From Cercophora sp. LCS_1 (lineage: Eukaryota; Ascomycota; Sordariomycetes; Sordariales; Lasiosphaeriaceae): a stretch of 64,000 bases of DNA. How positions within the stretch are numbered: the first letter of the stretch is position 1; every line of letters begins with the position of its first letter. Positions 34,613 through 44,824 of the stretch are shown here, in pieces. Where the stretch lies: NCBI GenBank assembly GCA_036250225.1, contig JAPZLL010000006.1:1-64000 (forward strand), given 5' to 3'. The notes beneath the pieces were generated by a model, which had not been told where the DNA came from, searched no databases, and worked only from the letters and a program-made list of their open reading frames with translations. A program made the translations under genes and the position numbers.

Positions 34613-35033
34613 GGCTGATCAGCAATAGCTTACTGTAGGCAGGTAGGTAGGTAGGGAGGTAGGTATCCGCTGCGCTGTACGAAGTTCCAGGGTGATTGAT
34701 GTTTGACTGAAAAGTTCGGCTTGGCAATTTCCTGAGATGACCCTAGGTACTTTGATTTAGGCGCCAACTCAACCTCTCACTGCATCAAACACGCATATGC
34801 AATGCGAGATTTTCAGCCTGGTTTCTCAGATCCGCCAGCTGTTCCGTACTGCTGGGACTTCCAAGTCGCCAACACCCACTTACATACCGGGTCCCCAGCC
34901 GTGGCACTAGCGGGCCCGGGTGACCCATTGCCCCTCCGATATATCGACAAATATGTCCCCGAGCGCCATGACTGTCTGCTTTCGTGTGGCGACCTCAACG
35001 ACGTAAACACCTGGATCCGCTATCATTCCGTGG
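34613..35033. other. intergenic; TAGG-type tract
   Basis: Contains gtaggcaggtaggtaggtag at 34634-34653 just upstream of the hypothetical gene, and ccctaggta at 34741. No gene recognised. Confidence 0.45.
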
Positions 35034-35208
35034 AGAGACTAGTGAGAGGATAAGTTCAGAAGAATATCGCTTTTGGGGATGGAACATATTGCTAGCTAAA
35101 CAACAAAATTGTAGTTGGTTCAACGAGTGTAATGTAGACTATGGACTACTAAGAGGATGTGAGATGTCAAGTCATGAACCCAATCGTTCCCTTCTCTACC
35201 GTACGTCC
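35034..35208 (+). repeat. direct duplication, copy B
   Basis: Partner of 33558-33731. It lies just past the 3' end of the minus-strand six-cysteine peptide gene. Transitions outnumber transversions in a hand alignment. Confidence 0.75.
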
Positions 35209-35255
35209 CGCCTTTCTATTGTTGTAGATCTCCTTGCCACCAGTTGAAAGCATGT

Positions 35256-35477
35256 TTAGCAAGTCGCCAGACACTCCCCTGATTCCTTTCATTAGCCATC
35301 ACGTACAGGCATAAATGTGGGGTGTTACTCACTGCGGCCTACGGCGCAGGTAGGCTCAGGGATGTTATTCCCAACGCACTGGAAGTACTCGTTCCAGCAG
35401 TCGGTGACACAATCCGCAGCGGCAGGAGTGGCTGCCATGAGTATGGCAGATAAAATAGCGACAATCTTGATCTGCAT
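35256..35477 (-). CDS. 55-residue secreted six-cysteine peptide
   Basis: Exon 1 35333-35477 and exon 2 35256-35278 (only 23 nt including the stop), with a 54-bp intron (GTGAGT...CAG). Reading from the ATG at 35477: a 21-residue signal peptide (MQIKIVAILSAILMAATPAAA), then a 34-residue mature peptide starting DCVTDCWNEYFQCVG and ending RRECLATC. The cysteines are spaced C-x3-C-x6-C-x9-C-x6-C-x3-C, a mirror-symmetric pattern with CxxxC at both ends. That spacing fits two disulfide-linked helices, as in alpha-hairpinin-type peptides, but no family is claimed. The exons, phase and all six cysteines agree, which supports the model. A candidate effector or antimicrobial peptide. Confidence 0.75.
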
Positions 35478-35978
35478 GATGATGGATATGGCTGGAAGAG
35501 GGGGAAAATTCTGGCTTTGGGGGAGAGTCTTAGTGAATGTGTGTGTGGTAGTGTAATCAAAGCTTGCTTTTCATTTCTGGGTGAGAAATCTGGGGTCTTA
35601 TGTAGAGGAAGTCCTAGCCAAGGAGTTGTCAGTAGCCCCTGTCGCTTCTCGGTCTCATCCTTGACATCCTCGCTCTCAAGCATAGTCAAGTCGGCCGCTT
35701 TGTTCGTTGGTTGAGTGGCACATCCCCAAGCTCAGGGATCATATCATGATGACAAGGATCGAGAAGACGAGGGTTTTGCGGCGCAGAACGTCACTTGAAA
35801 CCTGGGAAATTCCCCGATCGTCATTTGGGGGGACTCACTCGCAGCTGTCTTTTTATCTACCGTGTCTTTGAAGGCCTTTTTTTTTTTTTTTTTCCAATTA
35901 CGGCATGAATCGCCCCTCGAGGCTTATATCGCGGCTAATACATTAAATCCCATTTCCTGTGCCCAGATTTGTCGCACA
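35478..35978. other. intergenic; poly-T run near 35877-35893
   Basis: Promoter of the six-cysteine peptide (minus) and the region beyond the DM13 gene's end. No gene recognised. Confidence 0.45.
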
Positions 35979-36539
35979 TTACAGAAGAAATAGAGTAACA
36001 GCCCCGGCACCAACTCCAATAACCGCCAATGGCACCCCCCTCCCAGCTCCCGCACTCCTCATCCCGTCACCTCCAGTTGACGACGAACCACCCGAGCCAG
36101 TGCCACCCGAGCCAGCATCACTCGAGGGAGCACCACTTCCATTGGCTGGAGCCAATGTTGCTTGTCCGAAATTGGCGCTGAACCGTTCACACCAAAGCCC
36201 AACGGTAGAAAAGTCGGCCGTAGTCTTGCCCGCGTCCAGATCAATCGTGTACGTGTTGGAGGAAGCGGCTTCGTCGACTTGTTTAGTGGAGATACGGAAG
36301 CCGTCGCCTAGGTTGGATGTCGCGGATCCCCACCAGTAGAGAGCGGGGGCTGAAGCATCCTCGAGTTTATAGTCGTTGATGAGGAGCTGGTCTGCTTCGA
36401 CAACGGTGACCGTGCCTCCTAGACCGCCGTCGAGGCTGGAGAGTTGTCCTGCCCAGCCCTTTTTGGCGGTCGCGTCGGTGTCGGCATTGGCCGAGGCTAG
36501 TTGGAGAAGGGTGAGGGCAAGGATGAATGGGGTCTTCAT
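35979..36539 (-). CDS. secreted DM13-domain protein, probably GPI-anchored, 186 aa
   Basis: A single exon with start MKTPFILALTLLQLASANA at 36539 (a good signal peptide; an upstream in-frame start lacks one). The DM13-type domain covers about residues 30-115 (GGTVTVVEADQLLINDYKL, APALYWWGSA, YTIDLDAG), an electron-transfer or cell-surface domain found in secreted proteins. A Ser/Gly-rich spacer and a hydrophobic tail (VPLAVIGVGAGAVTLFLL) are typical of a GPI-anchor signal. Probably on the plasma membrane or cell wall. Confidence 0.75.
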   Translation of the reverse strand: MKTPFILALTLLQLASANADTDATAKKGWAGQLSSLDGGLGGTVTVVEADQLLINDYKLEDASAPALYWWGSATSNLGDGFRISTKQVDEAASSNTYTIDLDAGKTTADFSTVGLWCERFSANFGQATLAPANGSGAPSSDAGSGGTGSGGSSSTGGDGMRSAGAGRGVPLAVIGVGAGAVTLFLL

Positions 36540-37239
36540 GATGGTTGATTGAGCTGTGAGAGTTGGCTTGGGAAAATGCAAAGCTTAGGGATTTTGTGAG
36601 TGGATGAGGGATTCGACGTTGTCGCTGTTGCTGTGTTGGATGAAGAGGGAGGAACCAAGCGACTGAGGAAGGCAGTTTAAATACTTGTCTTGGCCTGCCT
36701 TAGCTACCTACAGGTCATTGCGACGACTGCGATGCAACTTCGCGTCTCTTGCCATAAACAGAGAAAGGATGATTCCATCAGAACGCATGCGAGCCTATTC
36801 GCACTTTCTGCATGGTCGTTACCTGGTAGGTCCCGTCCATGAAACATGTTTGATTCCACATCGTGGCGCGACCGTGTTGCAGGCTCCTCTTGGCTTGGCA
36901 TAGCGGCGCAGCCATGGAGCGGCACGCGGTGGAGCGCAATGATTCCACACGCCAACCAGACGCACGGTTCTGTTATTTGTGCAGCCAACCAGGATGTGCC
37001 GAAAAACCTCGCTATCTCTGGAATCACCAAAATGCACCATGATTGCTCGGTCATCGTTTCACTTACCTAGGCAGGTAAACAGATGATTCCATCTCTGTTC
37101 AAAGAGTCGTGCAACAACCGCGCCTCGGACATTGTTGAAGGGGCTGTGCTGAGTGAATCCGATTCTCGACAGAGCAATTACATGGAATTACCTGTTGTCG
37201 AGCCATATAAGGTGGGTTGGTGTTGCGGTCACTTTTCTC

Positions 37240-37271
<32 letters not shown>

Positions 37272-37313
37272 CATCATCAAAGCTCCCAACGCGGCACTAA
37301 GACGGCGCCCACA
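36540..37313. other. intergenic; CAT microsatellite at 37238-37278
   Basis: No gene. A (CAT)n tract with one CAC interruption lies about 40 bp before the ferric-reductase-like start, and ttacctaggcaggtaaac lies near 37065. Confidence 0.55.
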
Positions 37314-39025
37314 ATGGCAACAGCACCTCTCCACTATTCTTTCCGCCCGGTAGTGGGTGACCAGCACACAGCAGCTAGGGGATACTTCCTTTGCGTCATC
37401 GCCATGATCTTCTTGGAGAGCATGGTCCGACTCCCGGGATACCTGCCAGCTTTTACAAAGCGCCGTACGTACTACACCATGGCCCCTTCCATTTGTTTCA
37501 CTCGATACCCCGGAGCACTGAGCACTGATGAGGTTCCCATCTTGACGCAGTCCCACAAGCAAACCATTCCCGCCCGCGCATCTACCTCCACAAACTCGTC
37601 ACCCTTCCGTCTCCGCTGCCCTTCCTCACCCACCACACAGTCGCTTCCATCCTTCGCTGCCTCGTCTTCACAGCGCTCAACATCCTCTGGGGCTGGAACC
37701 GCATCCGCTACTCAACCGACTACCAGCTGTACGGCTGGCTCACCATTGCTAACGCCGGCCTCGCCCTCCTCCTACCAACCCGAACCAACCTCTTCTCGAT
37801 CGTGGCGCGTATCCCCTCCCCCATCCTCCTCATGTACCACCGCTGGGCGGGCATCGCAACCGTCGCCCACGCCAGCCTCCATTTCGGGCTGACGGCCGCT
37901 CAATACGTCCGAACCAACCAGTTCCAAATCGTGCTCGAAAACGCCCGCATCCGCGTCGGCATCCTGGCGTGGGCCGCCCTCGCCCTCATCTTTCTCACCT
38001 CGCTGCGCATCATCCGCCGTCGGGCGTTTGAAGTTTTCTACTACACGCACTTTGTGTTTCTTGTCTTTGCCGCCGGCGCCTTCTACCACGCGTCGTACGC
38101 CCTCGAGTTCATGGTGCCCGGTTTGGCGCTGTGGTTCGTTGACCGAGCGGTGCGCTTCTACTACAACTTTCGGGCCGTCAGGGTCACCGAGGTGACGCAC
38201 GGCCCGGGCGGTGTGACCAAGCTCAGGTTCGAGGGTGTCAAGACGACATGTGCCGGGCAGATCGCCTGGGTACAGGTTCCGATTGTTTCCCGGGCGAACT
38301 GGCATCCGTTTACTGTTGCGTCTGCACCTGGGGACACGACGGGGACGGTGGCGGTCCGAGGGCTGGGCGGGTACACGCGCAGGGTAGCGCAGCGGCTTGA
38401 ACCATCGGGTCAGGGTCAGGGCCAGGGCGGACAACTGGCTCCTGGGAGCGGGCAGGTCAAAATCCGGATTGATGGGCCGTACGGCGTCGAGCCCGTTCCA
38501 TGGGCCCGATATCCCGTTGTTGCGCTGGTAGCCGGAGGCATTGGCATCACGCCGGCCATCAGCATTGCGTCGCGTGTTGTCAAAGAGGGCGCACAGGGCG
38601 CGCTGGTGGGCGGCGTCGGCCGCCACGTTCACTTGCTGTGGTCTGTGGCCGACATTGCGCATGCTGGCTGGTTTGAGGACGAGTTGAAGAGTCTAGCGGC
38701 GCTGACCTCGGCCTCGGGCTCTCGCGTCTCCCTGCGGATTTCAATCCATGTGACTGGTCGCGGCTCGGTTGCGCGGGAAGTAGCAAGGGCGCGGGAGGAA
38801 CAAGAGATGGAAAGCACCAAGTACGAAGGGCCTGGAGAGGTGCGTCACGGGAGACCGGATGTCGCTGCATGGTTTCATCATATCAAGGTGGTGCATAGCG
38901 GGCGCGACGTCGCTGTGAGTCTCTGTGGGCCGCGATCACTAGTCGATAGCGCGCGGAGGGCAGCTGTGCAGGCAAGTGGAAAGAGTGGCTTGTTTTGTGT
39001 CCAAGAGGAGGTGTTTGAGTTTTAA
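37314..39025 (+). CDS. ferric-reductase-like transmembrane oxidoreductase, 541 aa
   Basis: Exons 37314-37464 and 37551-39025, with an 86-bp intron (GTACGT...CAG). An N-terminal region with several membrane helices carries two bis-histidine pairs (YHRWAGIATVAHASLHFG; YYTHFVFLVFAAGAFYHAS) expected to ligate heme. The FAD-binding motif is HPFTVASAPGD and the NAD(P)H-binding motif VALVAGGIGITPAIS, with a C-terminal FCVQEEVFEF. This order is that of fungal FRE/NOX-like metalloreductases, which pass electrons across a membrane to metal or oxygen. There is no clear N-terminal signal beyond the first helix. Its exon 1 has a decayed copy at 24842-24987. Confidence 0.88.
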
Positions 39026-40543
39026 AGTTCGTAAAGGCTACCTACCTAGGCATAGAGATAATCCTTTGCTGTCTCCGCTCCCGCCATCGCCATGCACGTG
39101 TCAGAACTCATCCAATACTGGCTGGTTGGAAACCAGACCCATAGTCATCATTTGAAGATATTGCTCCTTGCTCGGCACACTCTATAGTGGCATCCTGAGG
39201 GGCGCTGGGCTGAGATCAACGTTATAGATTGAGGCTGGATGAAGATGGCCCTGAAATAATTGGAGCATTAGTTCCTGGGTACTACAAGACATAAGGATGT
39301 GAAATCTAGAGGTCAGATGAATGCTCGCCCAAGTTGGCGGTGGTTGGGAATGATGACAGCATAACTCTCTAACATCTCTCACCACCCCAGCCTTGGTTCT
39401 CACACTTGTTGCAGAGGACGTACGAGCAGCCTTCAGAAAACAGGTTCCGCGAAATGTCCCCCATATAGCCCAGCAGGCGCTGTATCACTATCTGCTAAAT
39501 TGCGCATTTTAGTATTTCGTTAAATTACCGATGTTGATAGATTTAGGGTATTAAATAGTGGAAGTAAGAGTGTTTGCTTACCATATAGGGACCAAAAAGG
39601 AAAAGAACTATAAAGACGAAACTACTCATTTTAACAATTAGGACCAATTTTGTCCGTCTTCATTGATGGGACCATTTCTTGGCCTATTTGACTGAAGTTA
39701 AAAAGCAGTTCAATATGCTATAGCGCAACCTGCTGAAAACGGTAACCAGGGTGAGCAAAGGTGATCCAGCCTGTGCAAATCCTAAGTAATGACTGAGTTG
39801 AGCCTGAGCCGGGGTGAGCAATGTCATGGGCGCACGTACAAGAATAGAAATTTTGTGCGCCCAGACTCGCTGAACATAATAAGCATTGTTGTTGCGTTTC
39901 TGTGCCGCTTGCTACCACGTGAGCATAATTAGTTCTGAGACGAAAATCCTCTTGGGAACTCGAATGACCGTTTGGACGGCTACCGGGCTGGTGTTTCCGA
40001 TTGTCGGAACACTTGTGCTCATGACCCAGAGAACGGGATCGTCTCGGAGCTCTTAGCTCATGGACCAAAAACAGCATGACGCATGATTGCACATTCAATC
40101 CTTCTTTCCAGGAAGCAGGCCAATTGGAATTTATGACCACGGTGTCTTTTCGCCAGTTCCGAAGATTGGCTTTCCCCAACGGATGACCCGGTTGTCACGA
40201 TTCAGCCATGCCAAGCATCGCCGCTGCCGCCAGGCCTCTAGGCACCCCTGGAGAGATGAACTCTCCATCAGCTAGCTGTTAGTGCCCAGATAGCTGTCTC
40301 GGCCTGTGGATAACATATAGGATACCAGGTTGCTGGGCCAGCCCACATACACGGGGCTACAGCGTGACAAGGTTGCCGAGGACGTCAAAACAGAAAGTAT
40401 AAGGCTGACTGATCTAAAGTGTGTTATAGCGTAGTCAAGGTACAAAACGGAAGTTGATACTAGCGACATTGCATTACCAAACTCCCTTGCGGGAAACCTC
40501 CCATTCAAGCACCCGCCCTGGCCGACACCTCCAACAAGCCTAA
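39026..40543. other. 1.5-kb intergenic region, AT-rich at 39480-39720
   Basis: No coding region or RNA gene recognised. The AT-rich middle part differs from its flanks and could be an old decayed repeat, but no inverted repeats or open frame support this. Confidence 0.45.
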
Positions 40544-41482
40544 TTATATCTGCTTCCTAATCTCATCCACCTGCGCCTTCACCTTTCCCGCCGAGGCCAC
40601 AATTCTCGCCTGCTCTTCCTCATCCAACGGCATCCCAATCCTCTTGACAACGCCCTTGCGTCCCAACACCACTAGCGAACTGAAACAGCACCCAAACTCC
40701 TTTTGAAAATGACTAACAGGCCTCACATTCCTCTTATCCAACACAATCGACGCGCACAAATTCGCAATCACAGCGCCCATCCCATACGGACTGGCGCCCT
40801 TCTCCTTGACAACAAGCTCCCCTCGCCTCCTGCACTCGTCCACCAAATCCTGCCGTCTCACCTCCTGGCCAAAGCTCTCCACCGACTCCAATGACTGGTC
40901 AATCGGCACCCCACCGACCGTGGCACACGACCACGCAACCACCTCGTCCCGTCCCTGCACACCCACCGCATAAACGTCAATCGAGTTCGCCGCGATGCCC
41001 ACCCGTTCGGCGACCAATCCCCTCACCCTCACCGAATCGAGGAACGTGCCCGCGCCGATGACCTGCCCCTCGGGCAGCCGCGAAACCTCCAGCGCCAACG
41101 ACGTGAGCAAATCCACCGGATTCGAGCACACGATCAACACGGCGTCCTTGTTGAATGGCGCACACGCGTCAACGACGTTTCGCACAATGGAAATGTTCCG
41201 GGAATTGGTTTCAAAGGCGGGGGTGTGCTTGGACCCGGCCGTGATGACGATGATGTCGCATTGGCCTGCTTCGTGGTAGTTTGCGCTGCGGACGCGCGTG
41301 GGACTGTTGAGCACGTGCGCGACGTCTTGGAGGTCGAGGAGCTGGGCTTCGCGGAGGGCGTTGTTGCTTTCGACGAGGAGGAGTTCGGACGCCAGGTTGG
41401 CTTGGAGGAGGGAGAGGGCGGCGGCGCTGCCGACTTGGCCGAGGCCGATGAGGGCGATCCTGGTGTGTGGTTTTGCTGGCAT
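40544..41482 (-). CDS. L-lactate/malate dehydrogenase-family protein, 312 aa, catalytic residues replaced
   Basis: A single exon starting MPAKPHTRIALIGLGQVGSAAA: an NAD-binding Rossmann motif, then DIIVITAG, LIVCSNPVDLLTSLAL, GAGTFLDSVRVR (substrate Arg and paired Asp kept) and a C-terminal domain ending DEIRKQI. In LDHs the proton-relay His lies in a GEHGDS motif. Here the aligned stretch is VYAVGVQGRDEVVAWS, so His is replaced by Gln. The mobile-loop Arg (usual PGETR) is also absent (HTPAFETNSR). The rest of the fold looks intact and the frame is clean. It may be a pseudoenzyme or use another chemistry. Probably cytosolic. Confidence 0.85.
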   Translation of the reverse strand: MPAKPHTRIALIGLGQVGSAAALSLLQANLASELLLVESNNALREAQLLDLQDVAHVLNSPTRVRSANYHEAGQCDIIVITAGSKHTPAFETNSRNISIVRNVVDACAPFNKDAVLIVCSNPVDLLTSLALEVSRLPEGQVIGAGTFLDSVRVRGLVAERVGIAANSIDVYAVGVQGRDEVVAWSCATVGGVPIDQSLESVESFGQEVRRQDLVDECRRRGELVVKEKGASPYGMGAVIANLCASIVLDKRNVRPVSHFQKEFGCCFSSLVVLGRKGVVKRIGMPLDEEEQARIVASAGKVKAQVDEIRKQI

Positions 41483-41992
41483 TTCGGTTTGTACTGTTGT
41501 TTTGGTGTACTATTCTGGGGTGGATTGGTGTGGACGGAGGGGTTGCGTAGTTGTGTTGTTTTGTTTTATTCAGAGCGGGACTGGGATATGTGTGGTGGGG
41601 TGATGCGGTGGGCGGACGGCTGGGTGCGGCATTGGGAAGATTTTGGTGGTGTGGTTGCCGCCCGCGTGAGAACAACGGTGTTTGTTTGGAAACATCTGAT
41701 GGGCGAAGTACCGGTACATGTGGTTGCAATTGACCAATCGACCCATGCAACCGTTCTAGATTCGATTTCTAACGGGAACCACGCGTCGTACTTCATCATC
41801 GTGACTAAACGGGGCCTCATCATATCATGATGTTTCATTGAGCCGCTTCCCCGCATTGCTCTGCATGGTTGTCATGTCACGCCAATTCACCCCATTTTGT
41901 CCACTAATTCTCCGACCTGTGCCGCGTGCCAGGGTCATTCCTCCCGCCGTATGATTTCAAGTCCGAGATCCGGCTTCGGCATCAACCGACAA
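41483..41992. other. intergenic, promoter of LDH-family gene
   Basis: No gene recognised. It separates the LDH-family start from the 3' end of the aquaporin gene. Confidence 0.45.
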
Positions 41993-43054
41993 TCAGGCCG
42001 GTGCCTTAGCCTCCACATTCTCACCCTTTGGGGCTTGCTTCGGCTGCGAGGGGTCGGCAAGATGAGGCGGGATGATGTTGTGCAGCACAGCCAATAACAG
42101 CGCTGCAATCATCGGTCCAAACCACCATATCCACTGGTCTAACATTGTCAGCCCTAAAACACCCTCTTGAATGAGTCAATTAAACTCACTTGACAAGTCT
42201 CTGCGCACAATCCCAAATGCCATGCACCGTGCAGGAATCATCTGCGCCCCTGTATACCCCGGAATCATCCCGCTGCTAGCAAAAGCAACCAAACCAAGTG
42301 ACATGCCAACCAGAACCGGACCATGTCGCGGCCCGAAGAAGAGCGTCTGTCTCGGATCAAGCCCAACGCCAAATGCCAGGAACAACAAGGCAAACGAAGC
42401 AGCAACCTCGTTCAAAAACACCTGTCCAGCCAGTACCTTTGAACTGTCGTAGAAACAACCACCGCCCTGCAGCTGAACCGACCTCTCCCGGCCCCAAACG
42501 CCCGTCAAAACACCACCAGCAATGCAAGCACCCAGCGTCTGACCGCAGATATACAACACAGCACGCGGCAAAGGACAAATCCCCGTGAGCATCGTCGAAA
42601 ACGAGATGAGTGGGTTGAGATGACCACCCGAAGCTGGCGCGGTGGCATAGATGAAGCACATGAGAAGCAAGATGTTGGAGACCATGACGTAGGATGTGAC
42701 GCCCAGCGAGCCATCCTGGTAGTTCAAAAGTGTGGCGCCAATTTGGCCGGAGACAAGAACGAGGGCTGAGGTCCCGACCGTTCCGACGAGCTGGGCCGTT
42801 TTCAGCGAATGACTGAGAGCTGTGAAAGGAAAACTTACAACGGATCGCCAAAGCGCTGGACTGTTCCACCCATCCATGGGATAGGCCCGGTCACGATACC
42901 ATGGGATCGCCTTATCGGCTGGGTGAATTGGTTCGGCAAAGGGCGGTGATCGTCCCTCGTACGCTGAGATGCGCCGCTGGGTGACCTCGGAGTGGGTGAG
43001 GGTGCCGGTTCGCGATAGGGGAGGTGTTGACTCGGTGGGAGTTGGGTTGGCCAT
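41993..43054 (-). CDS. aquaporin-like channel with altered NPA motifs, 336 aa
   Basis: Exons 42190-43054 and 41993-42138, with a 51-bp intron (GTGAGT...TAG). Start MANPTPTESTPPLSR; a long soluble N-terminus precedes six hydrophobic helices. Loop B reads SGGHLNPLISFS (NPL instead of NPA) and loop E reads GAQMIPARCMAFG (Asn of NPA replaced by Ile, Arg kept). Exon 2 supplies the last helix (WIWWFGPMIAALLLAVLHNII) and a charged tail. This is a member of the MIP family, probably a fungal plasma- or vacuolar-membrane channel. Water, glycerol or other selectivity cannot be predicted with these boxes. Confidence 0.85.
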
Positions 43055-43956
43055 GTTTACTGGTGAAAAAAGTACCTTGCTGAGTCTTTTTGAATGTCGT
43101 TGTCCAAGCCTAAGAGGAGATGACAGGTTAAACTCCTCCGATCGGAACGCCGTGAGGTTCGACGCGTTGTCCCGCGTTTGGTGAGTAAGCCCCCGGCGGC
43201 CAATCGCTCGATTACTGCCGAATCTGGGCCTGGATGCAAATGCATCAACTTGCCGGGCGTTCATTTGCCTGATAATTTGCTTTGCTTTTTCTCGTTGCAT
43301 AGCATCTTACGCCGTCACGCTTGTATCCGGGGCTGAAGCATTCGTTCTCTCCAAGGAAGAAACTACCATTTTACCTAATTTGGTCGGCTTCAATACAGGG
43401 GATCGCAAATGAAAAGTGGTTGACATTCGGAAGATTCTATAACGGTGCTCACATTTCAGTGGGCAGACTTCGTACATGTCGTTGTCAAGTTGTCGTTCAA
43501 GGTCTTATTTCTGATGTGAACTACTTGCACTTAGCGAATCAGCACAATATCCCTCAAATCTTGTACGGGATTTTGACAGAAGAAACAAACTCTCACCTGG
43601 CGACAGGATAACCTTCCAAGTCTAAACGCTAGCTGCAGGTGTTGCCTGGTGCCGCGTCACGCCCGCCTCGTAGCGTCAACTCTGTTTTCTTTCGGATTGA
43701 ACAGCTTCCCGTCCTCCGACCCATCGTAGCACGCAAACAGGAGCTTCAAGGAGGTTTTCATCAACTCCTGATAACAGGATATCCTCTGCTAGAAAGTAGA
43801 GCAGTTTTGTCATTTCAAAAGAAGAAAATCACGAAAATCAATATGTGAGGAGTATGTGAGAGGACGTACAATAGGATCGACAATGCCTTGAGTTCCATGC
43901 AACTCATCCTCGGTCCTCCCATCATCACTTCACACGAGGAGTTCTGTATTACTGCC
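43055..43956. other. intergenic, no gene
   Basis: Promoter of the aquaporin gene and 5' region of the cysteine-rich gene. No motif-bearing frame. Confidence 0.45.
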
Positions 43957-44275
43957 ATGTCTACCATCGACAAAATCCAAGACCTCGTCGGGCGCGTTCC
44001 CAGGCATCACCTTCAAGCCGTTCTACTGGGCCGTTGCACCGGTGATGAAACCTTCCGCCGCCGCATTATCCACGACCTGAAGGATGTCGCCAAGACAGAG
44101 AACAGCACCAGCCGGAAGCGCAAGGCCGATGACGCCCACGAGTCCGACCGCGTGAAGAGGAGCAAGCCCATCGAATCCTCCAGCCTTTGCCTGCACTGCA
44201 ATCAGGTTTTTCGTGTCATCCGAGAACGCGGACAATGCATGTGTGTGTCATCGCGGTTAGTGCATCTCTTTGGAT

Positions 44276-44306
<31 letters not shown>

Positions 44307-44625
44307 CCACATGTAACCACCAGCTAATTGTGGCACGCTGTATGTAAGTGATCTTGAGATCGACCTGACTGCTGAGGTGTGGGATTGAGCGGACGGCGTA
44401 GAGGATATAGACCCATTTTACAGGGAAATGAATTGGAAGATGTACCCATGGGCCTTTCACAACACATGTTGTCAGGGGGACGTGAACGCCTGTGGCTGCA
44501 CTCGCGGGGAGCATGTGGGCTATTGGGACGATGACTGGGAACCGGAGTATCCAAGCGACTATTGTCACGATGACTTCGATGACGACGGGGATTCTACTAG
44601 CGATAGTGATGAGGAGAGGCATTAG
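43957..44625 (+). pseudogene. Cys/His-rich fungal protein, exon structure unresolved, in-frame stop
   Basis: Exon 1 starts MSTIDKIQDLVGRVPRHHLQ at 43957 and runs to about 44255, with a basic linker (SRKRKADDAHESDRVKRSKP) and a CLHCNQVF start of a Cys-rich domain. The last part reads WKMYPWAFHNTCCQGDVNACGCTRGEHVGYW followed by a very acidic tail ending at 44625, matching a fungal family in which a W-CC-x-G-x-GC-x2-GxH box closes the domain. Between them lies a probable intron with a 30-T run. The frame leading into the last box (DLEIDLTAEVWD) meets TGA near 44392. Either CGA changed to TGA or the gene is spliced in a way I could not resolve. Confidence 0.45.
44277..44306 (+). repeat. poly-T run of 30
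   Basis: An uninterrupted T30 tract inside the probable intron of the Cys/His-rich gene. Its length is likely variable and error-prone. Confidence 0.85.
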
Positions 44626-44824
44626 GAGGAGGGGTATCATTGTGTGGATGCTTGTGCTTGGGTTCCTGAGGCGGTGCGGTGACTGAATAATAGTAGGAGA
44701 ATAAGTCCCTATCTAGATTCCGGTGGGTAAATCACGCAAAAATTCCGCATGTTTATGCTTATTGGTTGATCTGGCTTGTGGACATGTGGTCGGTACAGGT
44801 CCAACAGTCACATCATCTTCGTCG

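Noticed and set aside
37083..37892. Plus-strand frame with a poly-His run as a metal-binding protein
   Set aside because: The His run is a (CAT)n tract upstream of the ferric-reductase start, and the later part is intron plus an off-frame reading of its exon 2.
41211..41830. Overlapping frames around the LDH-family start
   Set aside because: Low-complexity shadows on both strands; only the minus-strand dehydrogenase has motifs.
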